Below are positions 37,617-47,086 of a stretch of 64,000 nucleotides of DNA, piece after piece. Within the stretch, counting starts at the first letter, position 1. The number at the start of each line of letters is the position of its first letter. The notes under the pieces are model-generated. The model saw nothing but the letters and a program-made list of their open reading frames with translations, did no database searches and was not told where the DNA came from. This stretch comes from Endoryza sp044226045 (GTDB lineage: Bacteria > Bacteroidota > Bacteroidia > Chitinophagales > Chitinophagaceae), in contig JBGAHR010000011.1 in NCBI GenBank assembly GCA_044226045.1, positions 40,082 through 104,081 of the forward strand. The letters are read 5' to 3'. Made by a program: the position numbers and the translations under genes.

Positions 37617-39311
37617 GTGGAGGATGGCAATCCCATCTTCGTTAACGAAAAATTATTCCATTTACTTCAAGCATTACAGATGATAGCAAGCAATGAGCAG
37701 GACGTATTTAAAGATCTTTTCAAGAGTGAAAATCAAATTCCGGAAAACTACAGACTACCAGAAATCCATCAACGTGAATACCTGTTGAATGGCGAACTGG
37801 TGCCCTGGGAAGGTCCGGTAGTGAATATTTATTCTCCCGTTTGTATACCAGCCAAAGATGGTTTACAGCGGAAGTTATTGGGCAGTATCCCGGATACCAG
37901 TGCCGAAGACGCGCTCGAGGCCCTGGCTGCTGCCGAAGCGGCATACAATAATGGCCTGGGAGAATGGCCCACCATGCCGGTAGAAGGCAGGATAAAATGT
38001 ATGCAGCGTTTTGTCTACCTGATGATTCAGCAACGGGATCTCGTCATCAAACTACTAATGTGGGAAATTGGTAAAACCCTTTCCGACGCCACCAAAGAGT
38101 TTGACCGGACAGTCGATTACATCAATCAGACCATTGATGCATTGAAAGATCTTGACCGGGAATCCTCCCGGTTTCAGCAGGCGGAAGGAACCATTGCACA
38201 GATCAGGCGGGCGCCGCTCGGGATTGTTTTAAGCATGGGACCCTTTAATTATCCACTCAATGAGATTTTCACCACGCTGATACCCGCCCTGATTATGGGC
38301 AATACCATACTTTTCAAAATGCCCAAGCATGGCGTACTGGCTCATTACCCGCTCCTCAAAGCATTCAGGGATTCGTTTCCAAAGGGAACCGTTAACACCT
38401 TATATGGCAAAGGCGCCGAAATCATCGGCCCCGTAATGGAAACCGGACGGGTGAATGTGCTGGCATTTATTGGATCCAGTAAAGTGGCAAATGGATTGAA
38501 AAAGCTTCATCCCAAGGTAAACAGGCTGAGAGCCATTCTGAGCCTGGATGCCAAGAACGCAGCCATTGTTACCAAACACGCCAACCTGGATGTGGCGGTG
38601 AGTGAATGTCTGCTCGGATCCCTTTCTTTTAATGGTCAACGGTGTACAGCTTTAAAACTGATCTTCGTTCAAAAAGAAGTGGCTGCTGCATTCACGGAAA
38701 AATTAAACGCGGCAGTCACTTCCATGAAAGCCGGTCTTCCCTGGGAAGAAGGTGTCAAGATCACTCCTCTGCCCGAACCCAATAAGCCGGGGTATCTTAA
38801 AGACTGTATCGACGATGCGGTGAGCAAAGGCGCTTCTGTGATCAACAAGAATGGTGGTTATATCAACAACTCCTTTGTATTTCCGGCTATTGTTTACCCG
38901 GTCAATGACCAGATGCGCTTATATCATGAAGAACAGTTCGGACCGGTTATCCCGGTAGTGCCTTTCGAATCGATTGAAGAACCGGTGAACTACCAGGTGA
39001 ATGCCTCTCATGGTATGCAGGTAAGCATATTCAGTGAAGAGCCACAAGAAGTGGCTAACCTGATTGATTCATTTGTCAACCTGGTCAGCAGGGTAAATAT
39101 CAATTGCCAGGCACAGCGAGGCCCCGATGTGTTTCCGTTCACAGGTCGAAAAGACAGCGCGGAAGGCACGTTGTCGGTGTTTGATGCTTTGCGCTCTTTT
39201 TCGATTCGTTCCCTGGTCGCCACAAAAATTACGGATGCCAATAAGCATTTGCTGAACAGCATAGTAAGAGATCACCAGTCGAGTTTCCTGAGCACAGACT
39301 ATATATTCTAA
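37617..39311 (+). CDS. gapN: NADP-dependent glyceraldehyde-3-phosphate dehydrogenase-like (GapN)
   Basis: An ALDH-superfamily enzyme with the fold signature GPFNYPLNE and the nucleophile in SFNGQRCTALK (Cys343 counting from the GTG start). The end is RKDSAEGTLSV near the C-terminus and SFLSTDYIF at the very end. It most resembles non-phosphorylating GapN, which oxidises glyceraldehyde-3-phosphate to 3-phosphoglycerate with NADP. The start is uncertain: GTG 37617 (564 aa) or ATG 37680 (543 aa); the second fits the usual family N-terminus at least as well. Not obviously linked to the eCIS; 94 bp separate them. Confidence 0.88.
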   Translation: MEDGNPIFVNEKLFHLLQALQMIASNEQDVFKDLFKSENQIPENYRLPEIHQREYLLNGELVPWEGPVVNIYSPVCIPAKDGLQRKLLGSIPDTSAEDALEALAAAEAAYNNGLGEWPTMPVEGRIKCMQRFVYLMIQQRDLVIKLLMWEIGKTLSDATKEFDRTVDYINQTIDALKDLDRESSRFQQAEGTIAQIRRAPLGIVLSMGPFNYPLNEIFTTLIPALIMGNTILFKMPKHGVLAHYPLLKAFRDSFPKGTVNTLYGKGAEIIGPVMETGRVNVLAFIGSSKVANGLKKLHPKVNRLRAILSLDAKNAAIVTKHANLDVAVSECLLGSLSFNGQRCTALKLIFVQKEVAAAFTEKLNAAVTSMKAGLPWEEGVKITPLPEPNKPGYLKDCIDDAVSKGASVINKNGGYINNSFVFPAIVYPVNDQMRLYHEEQFGPVIPVVPFESIEEPVNYQVNASHGMQVSIFSEEPQEVANLIDSFVNLVSRVNINCQAQRGPDVFPFTGRKDSAEGTLSVFDALRSFSIRSLVATKITDANKHLLNSIVRDHQSSFLSTDYIF

Positions 39312-39419
39312 AATATTATCTGAAAATCATATAGGCTGTGTTAGTGTCGGGAATGGTGCGACTGCAATTTTGAAAGATCAGGAGACCTTGTTACATTTAT
39401 TACAACCAAACAAATAACA

Positions 39420-39767
39420 ATGGATAATACCCGGGTCTATAAAATGTCTTTTGCAGGTGTGTACCCACATTATATTGCCAAAGCAGAAAAGAAAGGCAGA
39501 ACCAAGGCCGAGGTGGATGAGATCATTCACTGGTTAACCGGTTATGATGACAAAGCATTAAAAAAAATCATCGACAATAAAACCAATTTTGAAGACTTCT
39601 TTGCACAAGCTAAACTGAATCCGAACGCAACGAAAATTACCGGTGTTATTTGTGGTTACCGGGTAGAGGAAATTGAGGACCCGGTCATGCAAAAAGTCAG
39701 GTATCTCGACAAGCTTATAGACGAACTGGCCAAAGGCAAAGCGATGGAAAAGATACTGCGTAAATAA
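39420..39767 (+). CDS. DUF2200 family protein
   Basis: This 115-aa protein matches DUF2200: RVYKMSFAGVYPHYIAKAEK at the N-terminus, then EIIHWLTGYD and ITGVICGYRVEEIEDPVMQK. It is a small cytosolic family with no established biochemical role. Length is the usual full length. It stands alone with 108 bp upstream and 176 bp downstream. Family call secure; function unknown. Confidence 0.9.
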   Translation: MDNTRVYKMSFAGVYPHYIAKAEKKGRTKAEVDEIIHWLTGYDDKALKKIIDNKTNFEDFFAQAKLNPNATKITGVICGYRVEEIEDPVMQKVRYLDKLIDELAKGKAMEKILRK

Positions 39768-39857
39768 TAGGAAATGGTCACTCCGTAATAGAGAGTCCCT
39801 TGGCTTGATTGAGATAATCGGGCATTCTACCCAGATACCACATGAATTTACACCAAC

Positions 39858-39888
39858 TTTTCAGCGGTACGGTTTTGCTCTATATTTG
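39858..39888 (+). promoter_or_regulatory. Probable promoter of the S41 peptidase gene
   Basis: TATATTTG (39881-39888) is a perfect -7 box; a TTTT (39858-39861) lies at -33 distance (19 nt). Predicted leader of about 50 nt to the ATG at 39944. Confidence 0.5.
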
Positions 39889-39943
39889 ACAAGAACGGCC
39901 ACAGTCGAAACCAGGATTTAATTGATCAAGGAAAGGCAAACTT

Positions 39944-41374
39944 ATGAAGGGAATTGTAATATTTCTATCGTTATTATGCACTAGTTTTACTTATGGACAA
40001 AATTGCAACTGCGATTCTATATTTCTTCAGACCCAAAAAATTGTAGAAGAGAATTATGCAGGATGGTTTGACAAAGTAACGCCTGATAACAACTCAACAT
40101 ATACGGATTGGACGAACAAACAGTATTTGCTATCCCAGAAGATAAGTTCCGATAGTCTCTGTGCGAAACTACTGCAACAATGGATATCCTTCTTTAAAGA
40201 CAAACATTTAAAAGTCAAGTATGCAGCTCCAAAAGCATTACCAGGGAAAGGCGAAATAAAGGGCAATATTGAAATTCTGTCCACGGGGCTGACAGAGGCG
40301 GAAATTTCAAACTATTTTTTAAAAAACAAAGAGCTCGATCCGATAGAAGGAGTATATATAAATACAAGCTATCAACTGGCGGTTATTAAAGTGAAAACAG
40401 GGCTATTTCATGCTATCATACAAACAACTACAAACGATAACTGGAAACCGGGTGAAGTAAAACTGGTTATCAGAAAAAAAGGAACCGGCTATGAAGGCAG
40501 CTTCTATGAGGGCGATAAATCTGACATTTCTGTTCACAAAGTGCAATTGATCGACAATATTCTCGATTTCGACATCGTGTTCTATGAGAAAATTTCGCCG
40601 TCGGCAAGAAAAAAAAGAGATATCACCGAATATGAGATGTCAAAAGACAAATACGCACCAAGTCTGGTATTTAGAAATGATGTAGCCATTTGGAAATTTC
40701 CTTCTTTTGAAAACAACAGTTATGAACAGACTGCTTATCTTCTAGAAAAATACAGGGCAACACTCGAAACGACTCCTTATTGGGTTTTAGATCTTAGAAA
40801 TAACAGTGGTGGCGACTATAGTGTTGGGTTGCAATTGCTTGACTATATCTATGCTAACCCGATAGTTTTTTATAACGCAGAAATGCGAATGACCAAAAGC
40901 AATTTTGAGATTTGGTACAGAAGTTTCGTTGCAAATTACTACGAAAGCCTGGACAGCCTGGGAAAACAAAAAATGGATTTCAGGCTCGGCAAAATGAGGG
41001 CAAACTACAACAGGATGTATAATGAAGGTGAGAAGCCTGCAGATACCTTAAAAATGGAAAAAGTAAAAGCATTTCCAACAAAAATCGCTATACTGATCAA
41101 TAACAATACAGTGAGTAGTGGTGAACTTTTTACCATGATCGCCCGGCAAAGCAGCAAAGTGATGGTGACCGGAACGAATACCGGTGGAATGATCGACTAT
41201 GGCAATGTGGTAGTTTATAAGACTTCCTGCCCTGTCATTCGCGTCCAACTTCCCACCAATAGATACCTATGGTTGGATTCGGGCTTTTCCGTAGATAAGC
41301 AGGGTCTGCAACCGGATATTATTCTTTCAGGAAATGATTGGATTGAAAAGGCCATCAGAATAATCAAGCGTTAA
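39944..41374 (+). CDS. Secreted S41-family (C-terminal-processing-like) peptidase
   Basis: This 476-aa protein has a signal peptide (MKGIVIFLSLLCTSFTYGQ) and an S41 tail-specific protease core in the C-terminal half. That core has PYWVLDLRNNSGGDYSVGLQ, then ILINNNTVSSGELFTMIARQ, where the Ser before GE is the expected nucleophile, and GTNTGGMIDYGN. The N-terminal region (about 20-230) lacks a clear PDZ domain. Likely periplasmic or outer-surface; substrate unknown. It is a single gene with its own promoter. Confidence 0.88.
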   Translation: MKGIVIFLSLLCTSFTYGQNCNCDSIFLQTQKIVEENYAGWFDKVTPDNNSTYTDWTNKQYLLSQKISSDSLCAKLLQQWISFFKDKHLKVKYAAPKALPGKGEIKGNIEILSTGLTEAEISNYFLKNKELDPIEGVYINTSYQLAVIKVKTGLFHAIIQTTTNDNWKPGEVKLVIRKKGTGYEGSFYEGDKSDISVHKVQLIDNILDFDIVFYEKISPSARKKRDITEYEMSKDKYAPSLVFRNDVAIWKFPSFENNSYEQTAYLLEKYRATLETTPYWVLDLRNNSGGDYSVGLQLLDYIYANPIVFYNAEMRMTKSNFEIWYRSFVANYYESLDSLGKQKMDFRLGKMRANYNRMYNEGEKPADTLKMEKVKAFPTKIAILINNNTVSSGELFTMIARQSSKVMVTGTNTGGMIDYGNVVVYKTSCPVIRVQLPTNRYLWLDSGFSVDKQGLQPDIILSGNDWIEKAIRIIKR

Positions 41375-41688
41375 ATTTTGTAGTCAACGCCAGACCTCAA
41401 CACCTCTTATACGCTGATGCGGGTATGGTTATCAGAGATTTCATTTGGCAGACTAACACGACCTACCCGGGCATAGTTGCCTGATAAATAGGTTTATCAA
41501 CCCTGGCATGCGATTCCAAGACTCAATAGCAGATGAAAACCATCACCATCTTCGTAATTTCTTTATCATGAAGTTATCCGCATAAATAGTCAGAACACTG
41601 GTGAAAGTTGGCAATCTTAAAAACATACAAGAATTAAAATCATTTTCACATTAAGGACAATGAAACATATCAGCTAAAAAGTCATACA
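41375..41688. other. Intergenic region with one copy of the structured repeat
   Basis: 314 bases between the S41 gene and the convergent flippase-like gene. Apart from repeat copy A (41411-41500) I see no gene, terminator or promoter in it. Confidence 0.6.
41411..41500 (+). repeat. Structured repeat, copy A
   Basis: Contains GCGGGTATGG, a variant GGCAGACTAACACGACC core, CCTACCCGGGCATAGTTGCC and TGATAAATAGG. It is a diverged copy of the unit seen five times at 49.1-51.0 kb, in the same orientation. Confidence 0.75.
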
Positions 41689-42741
41689 TCAAGGCACCTT
41701 CTTAGCCAACCATCTCCGATAAAGGAAAAAACCGACTGGCATCGGCAGCCAAAACGACAATAATCGGTATACCAGCGTAACGATCACCGCAATATGCAGT
41801 GGAACGCTCAGGCTCACAAAAAAGAAAGTCATGCTGCTTTCATATAGAATGAGTGCGCCGGGCAAAAAGGGAAGTATCGAGATAATCTTTGCGCAGATAA
41901 AACCCAAAAGAACTGCAATCAGTGAAATGGATACTCCCAAACCGCTAAAGAGCGCGTATACAGTGAACGCATCGGAAGCTATGAGCATCAACTGAAATAC
42001 GAACGAATACAGGGTTGCCTTTTTATGTTCCTTTACAAAAATAAACAGCTTCATTTCCTGACTCATAATCTCCTGCTGTGTAAACCCCTTATTGATATTA
42101 GCGGTAAGAGATCTCAGAAACTTTACTTTGGCAATTCTTTTCAGAAATCGATAAACGAAATTCTTTTTGCCTGCCAGGATAATCGCCAGGCCAAATAACA
42201 GGTAAATCAAGGCGCCTCCAGCCAGCGTCCCTTTAAATACTCCCGGTACGCCGGTAAAAGACATACAAAAAAGCAAAAGGAATATAATCACCAGTAACAT
42301 GGCAACATAGAATATCAACAGTTCTGTGATGATCAAAGAAACAATAGACGAAACACCTGCACCGTAGCGAAGCAGGAAGTTTAAAAAAAATATATTGCCG
42401 CTAATGCCGGCACTGGGCATTGTTTGATTAAAGAAAAGCGAAATAAGTGAAGCACTGAAAAGCTTACGCAGGCCCGGTACTTCCTTCAACTGGTAGGCCT
42501 TTAACAGAAAATAATATATCGTCGCGGTACAGCCATAAGTTGCAATTTGTGCCGATACCGCAATTCCCAGCCAAACAGGTTGTACCTTCTCCAGCAGTAT
42601 GAATTCCTTTTTGATCGCTGAGAAATAATACAACACCAAACCGGAAATCAACACAAACAGCACAAATGACCACAACAGATATTTTTGTCTGGCCTTTTGT
42701 TTTTGCTCGGACTGTATATCATGCATACCCTCAACAAGCAT
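41689..42741 (-). CDS. Lysylphosphatidylglycerol synthase TM-domain / flippase-like membrane protein
   Basis: This 350-aa integral membrane protein has about eight hydrophobic segments (for example YLLWSFVLFVLISGLVLYYF near the N-terminus). It carries the UPF0104/LPG-synthase TM pattern with FNQTMPSAGISGN, then SILPFLPGALILYESSMTFF and VTLVYRLLSFWLPMPVGF. This membrane half occurs alone in many Bacteroidetes and is thought to move lipids or polyprenyl-linked substrates. The cytosolic aminoacyltransferase domain of MprF is absent. Substrate unknown. Confidence 0.87.
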   Translation of the reverse strand: MLVEGMHDIQSEQKQKARQKYLLWSFVLFVLISGLVLYYFSAIKKEFILLEKVQPVWLGIAVSAQIATYGCTATIYYFLLKAYQLKEVPGLRKLFSASLISLFFNQTMPSAGISGNIFFLNFLLRYGAGVSSIVSLIITELLIFYVAMLLVIIFLLLFCMSFTGVPGVFKGTLAGGALIYLLFGLAIILAGKKNFVYRFLKRIAKVKFLRSLTANINKGFTQQEIMSQEMKLFIFVKEHKKATLYSFVFQLMLIASDAFTVYALFSGLGVSISLIAVLLGFICAKIISILPFLPGALILYESSMTFFFVSLSVPLHIAVIVTLVYRLLSFWLPMPVGFFLYRRWLAKKVP

Positions 42742-43172
42742 TCCAGACTATTTATCCCGTTAGGGGGAGTTTGACATTTATACCACTATATCTAAAATCT
42801 GTTAGCAAATCCGGTATTTCCAATGTTCTGACAATATACTGAATTGCAGCCGTTTTCGCCTTTTTTAACTGCCTGGCAAATAATTCAGGCAATACACTGA
42901 GTAATTTCAAATAAATGGGCAAATCACTAATACGATTAAAAACTGCAGCCTTGTGCAATAGCTTAACAATCCATTCATAAGGGTAAATTTCTTCAAGAAT
43001 ACCACTATTGCGGTATTGTGATCTGTTTCCTGAACGCTATCTTTAGATAGTACACTTAGTATCTTTCCTTTAATCGTCCCTGTTAGACGTGCCCCGTAAT
43101 TCCTCGACCTGTAAGAAATAATTTTCTTTTCCGACCCCTGGCAATTGTATCCAGTAACCAACCAAAGTACAC
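42742..43172. other. Intergenic region, nothing recognised
   Basis: 431 bases between two divergent genes. It must carry promoters for both, but no good TAnnTTTG element stands out, and the small frames on the minus strand look random. Confidence 0.5.
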
Positions 43173-46100
43173 ATGAAACCTTTCGCTGCACTCCATGTAT
43201 TACTGCTGCTTTTCCTTTGTACCAATGTCAGGGCACAGGAAAAAGAAGAGAATCCCTGGTACTTAAAGCCGGCGGTTAAAATAAAGGATATCAGCATTTC
43301 GCCACAGTCGCCCCGTCCGGGAGAACAGATTACCATTTTGGTAACATTGGTAAATCAGTCTGAAACCCCCACGGGCAATTTTTATTTGCAGGTGACGGCA
43401 GAAGATGAGTGGCTGGGACATGAACAATTGATCCTGAATTCGAAAAGCTCAAAAACTCTTTCTTTCAAGTGGAAAGCCGTCAATACAGGGGAAATAAACA
43501 TCAAAGCCATCGCCGACCCGGAAGGAATGGTAAATGAAATTGATAAAAGCGACAACATCTCAGAACTGAAATTGAACATTACTTCTTCCCAGATCAATAT
43601 TATAAAAGCAAGACGACAACCCGATTCTACCCTATCCCGCGAGAGGGATATTCTGATCGACAATATATCTGTTCAGGGTCATAAATACCAGCCAGGTAAA
43701 AAAAGACTGGTTACAATAAATTTCAGGATCACCAATCATTCTTTAGTAAATATTGAACAGCCATTTCAAACCAGCGTGCTGTTGACAGATCAAACAGGGT
43801 TTAGGAAAGAATTTCGGATTACCACGTCAAAGTTAAATGCCGGTCAATCTTCCTTCGCTTCTGTATCAGTTCAGGATGCGCCCCATCAATTTGACATTAG
43901 TATCGTTGCCGACCCGGGAAATGTTATCCGGGAATCCAATAAACGAAACAATACTGCCAAAACATTTTTTGAAAATCCCGCACCACCGGTAAATAGATGG
44001 ATATCCGTCGGCCCGGACTATATTAAAGATGTAAATGATGCAAGCTATCCCTGGGACAAAGCAACCGGTCTGCTTTCCGTAATGGCCATTAACCCTGAGG
44101 CGCCGCAAACTATGTATGTAGGAAGTCCCAGGTGTGGCATATGGAAAACGTCTGATGCAGGTACAAGTTGGTTTCCGATTACAGATAAAATTGCCATGAG
44201 CGTAGCTGCCCTCACGTTATCTCCCGGTAATGCAGATCAGTTGTACTGGCTCACGGAAAACAATGGTATTTATGTGACCTATGATGCCGGCATGAGCTGG
44301 ACACAAATCAGCAACCAGGATCTGAATGCATTCTCACCGTCCGGCAAATTGTTAATCCATCCCAGAGAGCAGAACATCATGCTGGTAAAATCAAATGACG
44401 GAGTGTATGTTTCGACAAACGGCGGGAATGCCTGGAATTTGACTTTACCGGGAGGGTCATGTACCGGTCTGGAGATATTGCCGGGAACCGATGTCATCTA
44501 TGCCGGCATTTACAGTGAAACAAATATCAATGCTGTCGGCCTTTATGCCTCCTATGACCGGGGGCAGAACTGGCGTAAACTGGGAGGTTGTCCAGGCGGT
44601 TCGCTTCCTGCTAACGAATTGAAAACAAAAATTCTCCTCGCGCAATCAGGCTCATCCCTGTACGTTGCTTACCGGACCAAGGAAAAATTTCAGCTATATC
44701 GTCCGACCAACATGTCCTGTTCTATCGGTGGCACACCGGAAATCTCCTGGGAAAGAGCATGGAGTACTACAGATCACGCAGATGAATTGTGGGGTCAGAT
44801 GTGGGCTAACCCATTTAATCCGGATTTCCTCTACCTGGGAGGTACTGCCTTCTGGAGATCCGGCAACAGAGGTTCTTCTTTTTCTAAAGTAAGCGATTAT
44901 GGTACCAATTCCGGTAGCGCTCATGCTGATCATCATGGTTTTGCAGCGTTGCCCGGTCAGCCAAATACTATCTTCTCCCTCAATGATGGCGGTATATACC
45001 GGTCTATAGTTAACGGAGCGGAAGGTTCATGGCAGTTTATTGGCCAGGGGATTTCTAATGTCCTCTTTTATGATTTTGCCGATGCATTTACAAAACATCA
45101 ATTGTTGGTTGGGGGCACACAGGACAACGGAACAATTAAAACAGATGCCAATCTAACCTGGACAGCCAAAAGGGGTGGCGACGGGGCAACGGTAGACATC
45201 GACAATACCAATGAAAACATTATGTATTCGATGGAGCAGTATGCCAGAAGTATAAAACGTTCCACCAATGGCGGAAACAACTGGTCCAATATTTTTAACG
45301 GACTTCCGGATGGCTCCGTATGTTTTAACATCAGGTATCATTTGCATCCGCGGAATATGAAAATTCTATTGGCGGCCTGTACACAACTCTGGCGGATTAC
45401 CGATCCGGCAGGTTCCTGGCAGGTATTGTTTACACCGCCTTCAGGCGATGTTTCCTGCTCTGCCATAGAACCCTCTTCTGATACCTACCTGGCCGGTACG
45501 AGTAATGGAAAAATTTTTGCGGGTATCGGGGGCAGTAATTTCCAGGAAATTTTTACTCACCCCTCATCAGCAAAGGTATCAGATATCGAATGTGATCTGG
45601 AGAATCAGGCCAACATTTATGCTGGTTTCCCGGGACAATCAACCAAAAGAATTTACCTGTTAAAGAAAAATGGCAGCACCTATTCGGCAACCGACATTAC
45701 TGCAGACCTTCCAGTTGGAGTGGTGATTCAATGCCTGGCAATTGACAGAATGAACGACTATACAATTTATGTTGGTTCAACTGCCGGCGTGTACAGAGGC
45801 AGATCATTCAACAACGGAAAAACCTGGCAATGGGATGATTATATGGATGGCCTTCCCCTGGCCGATATCAGGGACCTGGAAGTACATCCCGTATCAGGTG
45901 TACTTAGAGCCGCTACGTTTGGAAGAAGTTTATTCGAAGTATCTACGGATGATCCTCTGGGAAGTGTGCTGTCTGTGGAGGGAAAGATAAACTTTCTACG
46001 TGTACAGGATGCTGATACAAAATTTGGCCCGCCGAATGATGTGCTGGATGCCGAAACAATTATTTCCCTCGATACAAAACCCGGTCATTATTTTGGATTT

Positions 46101-46247
46101 CAATTACGTCCTGACGCCAATGAAGACAGTCACAAAAACGCCCTTGAATCGCTTCGCTCTGCATTTGAATCAAATCTGAAAGTCAGAATTGAATATATCC
46201 GGAACGGACTTCATTCAGGAAGAATATTGAGGGTAATTATACTGTAA
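43173..46247 (+). CDS. Secreted CARDB / Asp-box (sortilin-like beta-propeller) protein
   Basis: This 1024-aa protein has a signal peptide (MKPFAALHVLLLLFLCTNVR). Two CARDB-like beta-sandwich domains follow (about residues 30-135 and 150-265, with NEIDKSDNISELKL and RESNKRNNTAKTFF ends). A large beta-propeller with Asp-box repeats comes next (TSDAGTSW, TYDAGMSW, STNGGNAW, SYDRGQNW, STNGGNNW). The last about 90 residues (KINFLRVQDADTKFGPPNDV onward) form a separate small domain that recurs as the next gene. No T9SS sorting domain is evident. Likely an extracellular carbohydrate- or surface-binding protein; catalytic activity is not supported. Confidence 0.85.
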   Translation: MKPFAALHVLLLLFLCTNVRAQEKEENPWYLKPAVKIKDISISPQSPRPGEQITILVTLVNQSETPTGNFYLQVTAEDEWLGHEQLILNSKSSKTLSFKWKAVNTGEINIKAIADPEGMVNEIDKSDNISELKLNITSSQINIIKARRQPDSTLSRERDILIDNISVQGHKYQPGKKRLVTINFRITNHSLVNIEQPFQTSVLLTDQTGFRKEFRITTSKLNAGQSSFASVSVQDAPHQFDISIVADPGNVIRESNKRNNTAKTFFENPAPPVNRWISVGPDYIKDVNDASYPWDKATGLLSVMAINPEAPQTMYVGSPRCGIWKTSDAGTSWFPITDKIAMSVAALTLSPGNADQLYWLTENNGIYVTYDAGMSWTQISNQDLNAFSPSGKLLIHPREQNIMLVKSNDGVYVSTNGGNAWNLTLPGGSCTGLEILPGTDVIYAGIYSETNINAVGLYASYDRGQNWRKLGGCPGGSLPANELKTKILLAQSGSSLYVAYRTKEKFQLYRPTNMSCSIGGTPEISWERAWSTTDHADELWGQMWANPFNPDFLYLGGTAFWRSGNRGSSFSKVSDYGTNSGSAHADHHGFAALPGQPNTIFSLNDGGIYRSIVNGAEGSWQFIGQGISNVLFYDFADAFTKHQLLVGGTQDNGTIKTDANLTWTAKRGGDGATVDIDNTNENIMYSMEQYARSIKRSTNGGNNWSNIFNGLPDGSVCFNIRYHLHPRNMKILLAACTQLWRITDPAGSWQVLFTPPSGDVSCSAIEPSSDTYLAGTSNGKIFAGIGGSNFQEIFTHPSSAKVSDIECDLENQANIYAGFPGQSTKRIYLLKKNGSTYSATDITADLPVGVVIQCLAIDRMNDYTIYVGSTAGVYRGRSFNNGKTWQWDDYMDGLPLADIRDLEVHPVSGVLRAATFGRSLFEVSTDDPLGSVLSVEGKINFLRVQDADTKFGPPNDVLDAETIISLDTKPGHYFGFQLRPDANEDSHKNALESLRSAFESNLKVRIEYIRNGLHSGRILRVIIL

Positions 46248-46282
46248 ACAAACAATCTTTCTACCAGCAAAAAAAGATAATT

Positions 46283-46681
46283 ATGAAAGCATTTCATTTT
46301 CTTGTAGTAGTGATCACAGGAACCTTTCTGATCAGTGCCAGAAATCCGGTTCCCGACTTATTGAATTCTTCCGGCAAGATAACCATGCTGCGGGTACATG
46401 ATGTGGGAACCAAATACGGTCCGGCCAACGATCAAATAGATGTGGAAGCAGTTATTCAGTTGGATACAAAGCCTGGGATGGCGTTCGGCTTCCAGTTGCG
46501 TAACGATAATCAGCGGGTTACCCGGGAGGGGATGCTCAACCTGCTGAGGGATGCGTTTAGAAATAACTGGACAGTCAGTATAGATTACAATATCGAACCA
46601 CAAAAAAAGAACGGCGTAATTATAAGAGCATGGGTCATTAAGAATACAGGTACTGTCGGGCCGGTTGTAAGCCACAACTAA
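46283..46681 (+). CDS. Small secreted protein homologous to the C-terminal domain of the upstream protein
   Basis: This 132-aa protein has a signal peptide (MKAFHFLVVVITGTFLISAR). Its body matches the last 90 residues of the 1024-aa neighbour. Compare ITMLRVHDVGTKYGPANDQI with INFLRVQDADTKFGPPNDVL, and LDTKPGMAFGFQLR with LDTKPGHYFGFQLR. The gap is 35 bp, so the two are probably co-transcribed. It is a free version of a domain I cannot name. It may bind the same partner as the large protein's C-terminus. Confidence 0.85.
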   Translation: MKAFHFLVVVITGTFLISARNPVPDLLNSSGKITMLRVHDVGTKYGPANDQIDVEAVIQLDTKPGMAFGFQLRNDNQRVTREGMLNLLRDAFRNNWTVSIDYNIEPQKKNGVIIRAWVIKNTGTVGPVVSHN

Positions 46682-47086
46682 CAATCGGTAAGAATTTTTT
46701 TGAGATTACACAAGAGGGGCGGGCTTTAAATCGAAAATCTTTTGGTGGCCGATGGGGAAGTTTATATTAAATATGGAAGGACAGATTCCTTTAACCAGTT
46801 TGTTGCGTCGCTGGCGCGGGTATGGCCAACGATGGGAAACAACATCAGCTCTCTCAGGCCTACCCGTGCCTAAGCCGACTGAAAATATAGAATGCCTATA
46901 ATAATACTCAAAATTCAGTCAAAACTACCCTTCAACCAATCCCAGTGCTAAGGAATCGAAGAATAATCGATTTAGAATGATTATGCCTTGTGTTGATTTT
47001 TGCCAAACAATTCGACATAAACAAAAATTGATATCGACCAGGGCAACATTGAAGCTGTTTCATGAAACTTAATTTAGGTAGACAAG
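46682..47086. other. Intergenic region with a partial repeat copy
   Basis: 405 bases between convergent genes. It contains repeat copy B (46812-46871). No terminator or gene is recognised. Confidence 0.55.
46812..46871 (+). repeat. Structured repeat, copy B (partial)
   Basis: TGGCGCGGGTATGG (from 46812) and CCTACCCGTGCCTAAG near the end keep the outer stem of the repeat. The interior and the downstream CCTGATAAACAGG part are lost. Confidence 0.65.

Noticed and set aside
42907..43191. 94-codon minus-strand frame (also one at 42752-42958)
   Set aside because: No recognisable similarity, overlaps the start of the propeller gene and has random composition.
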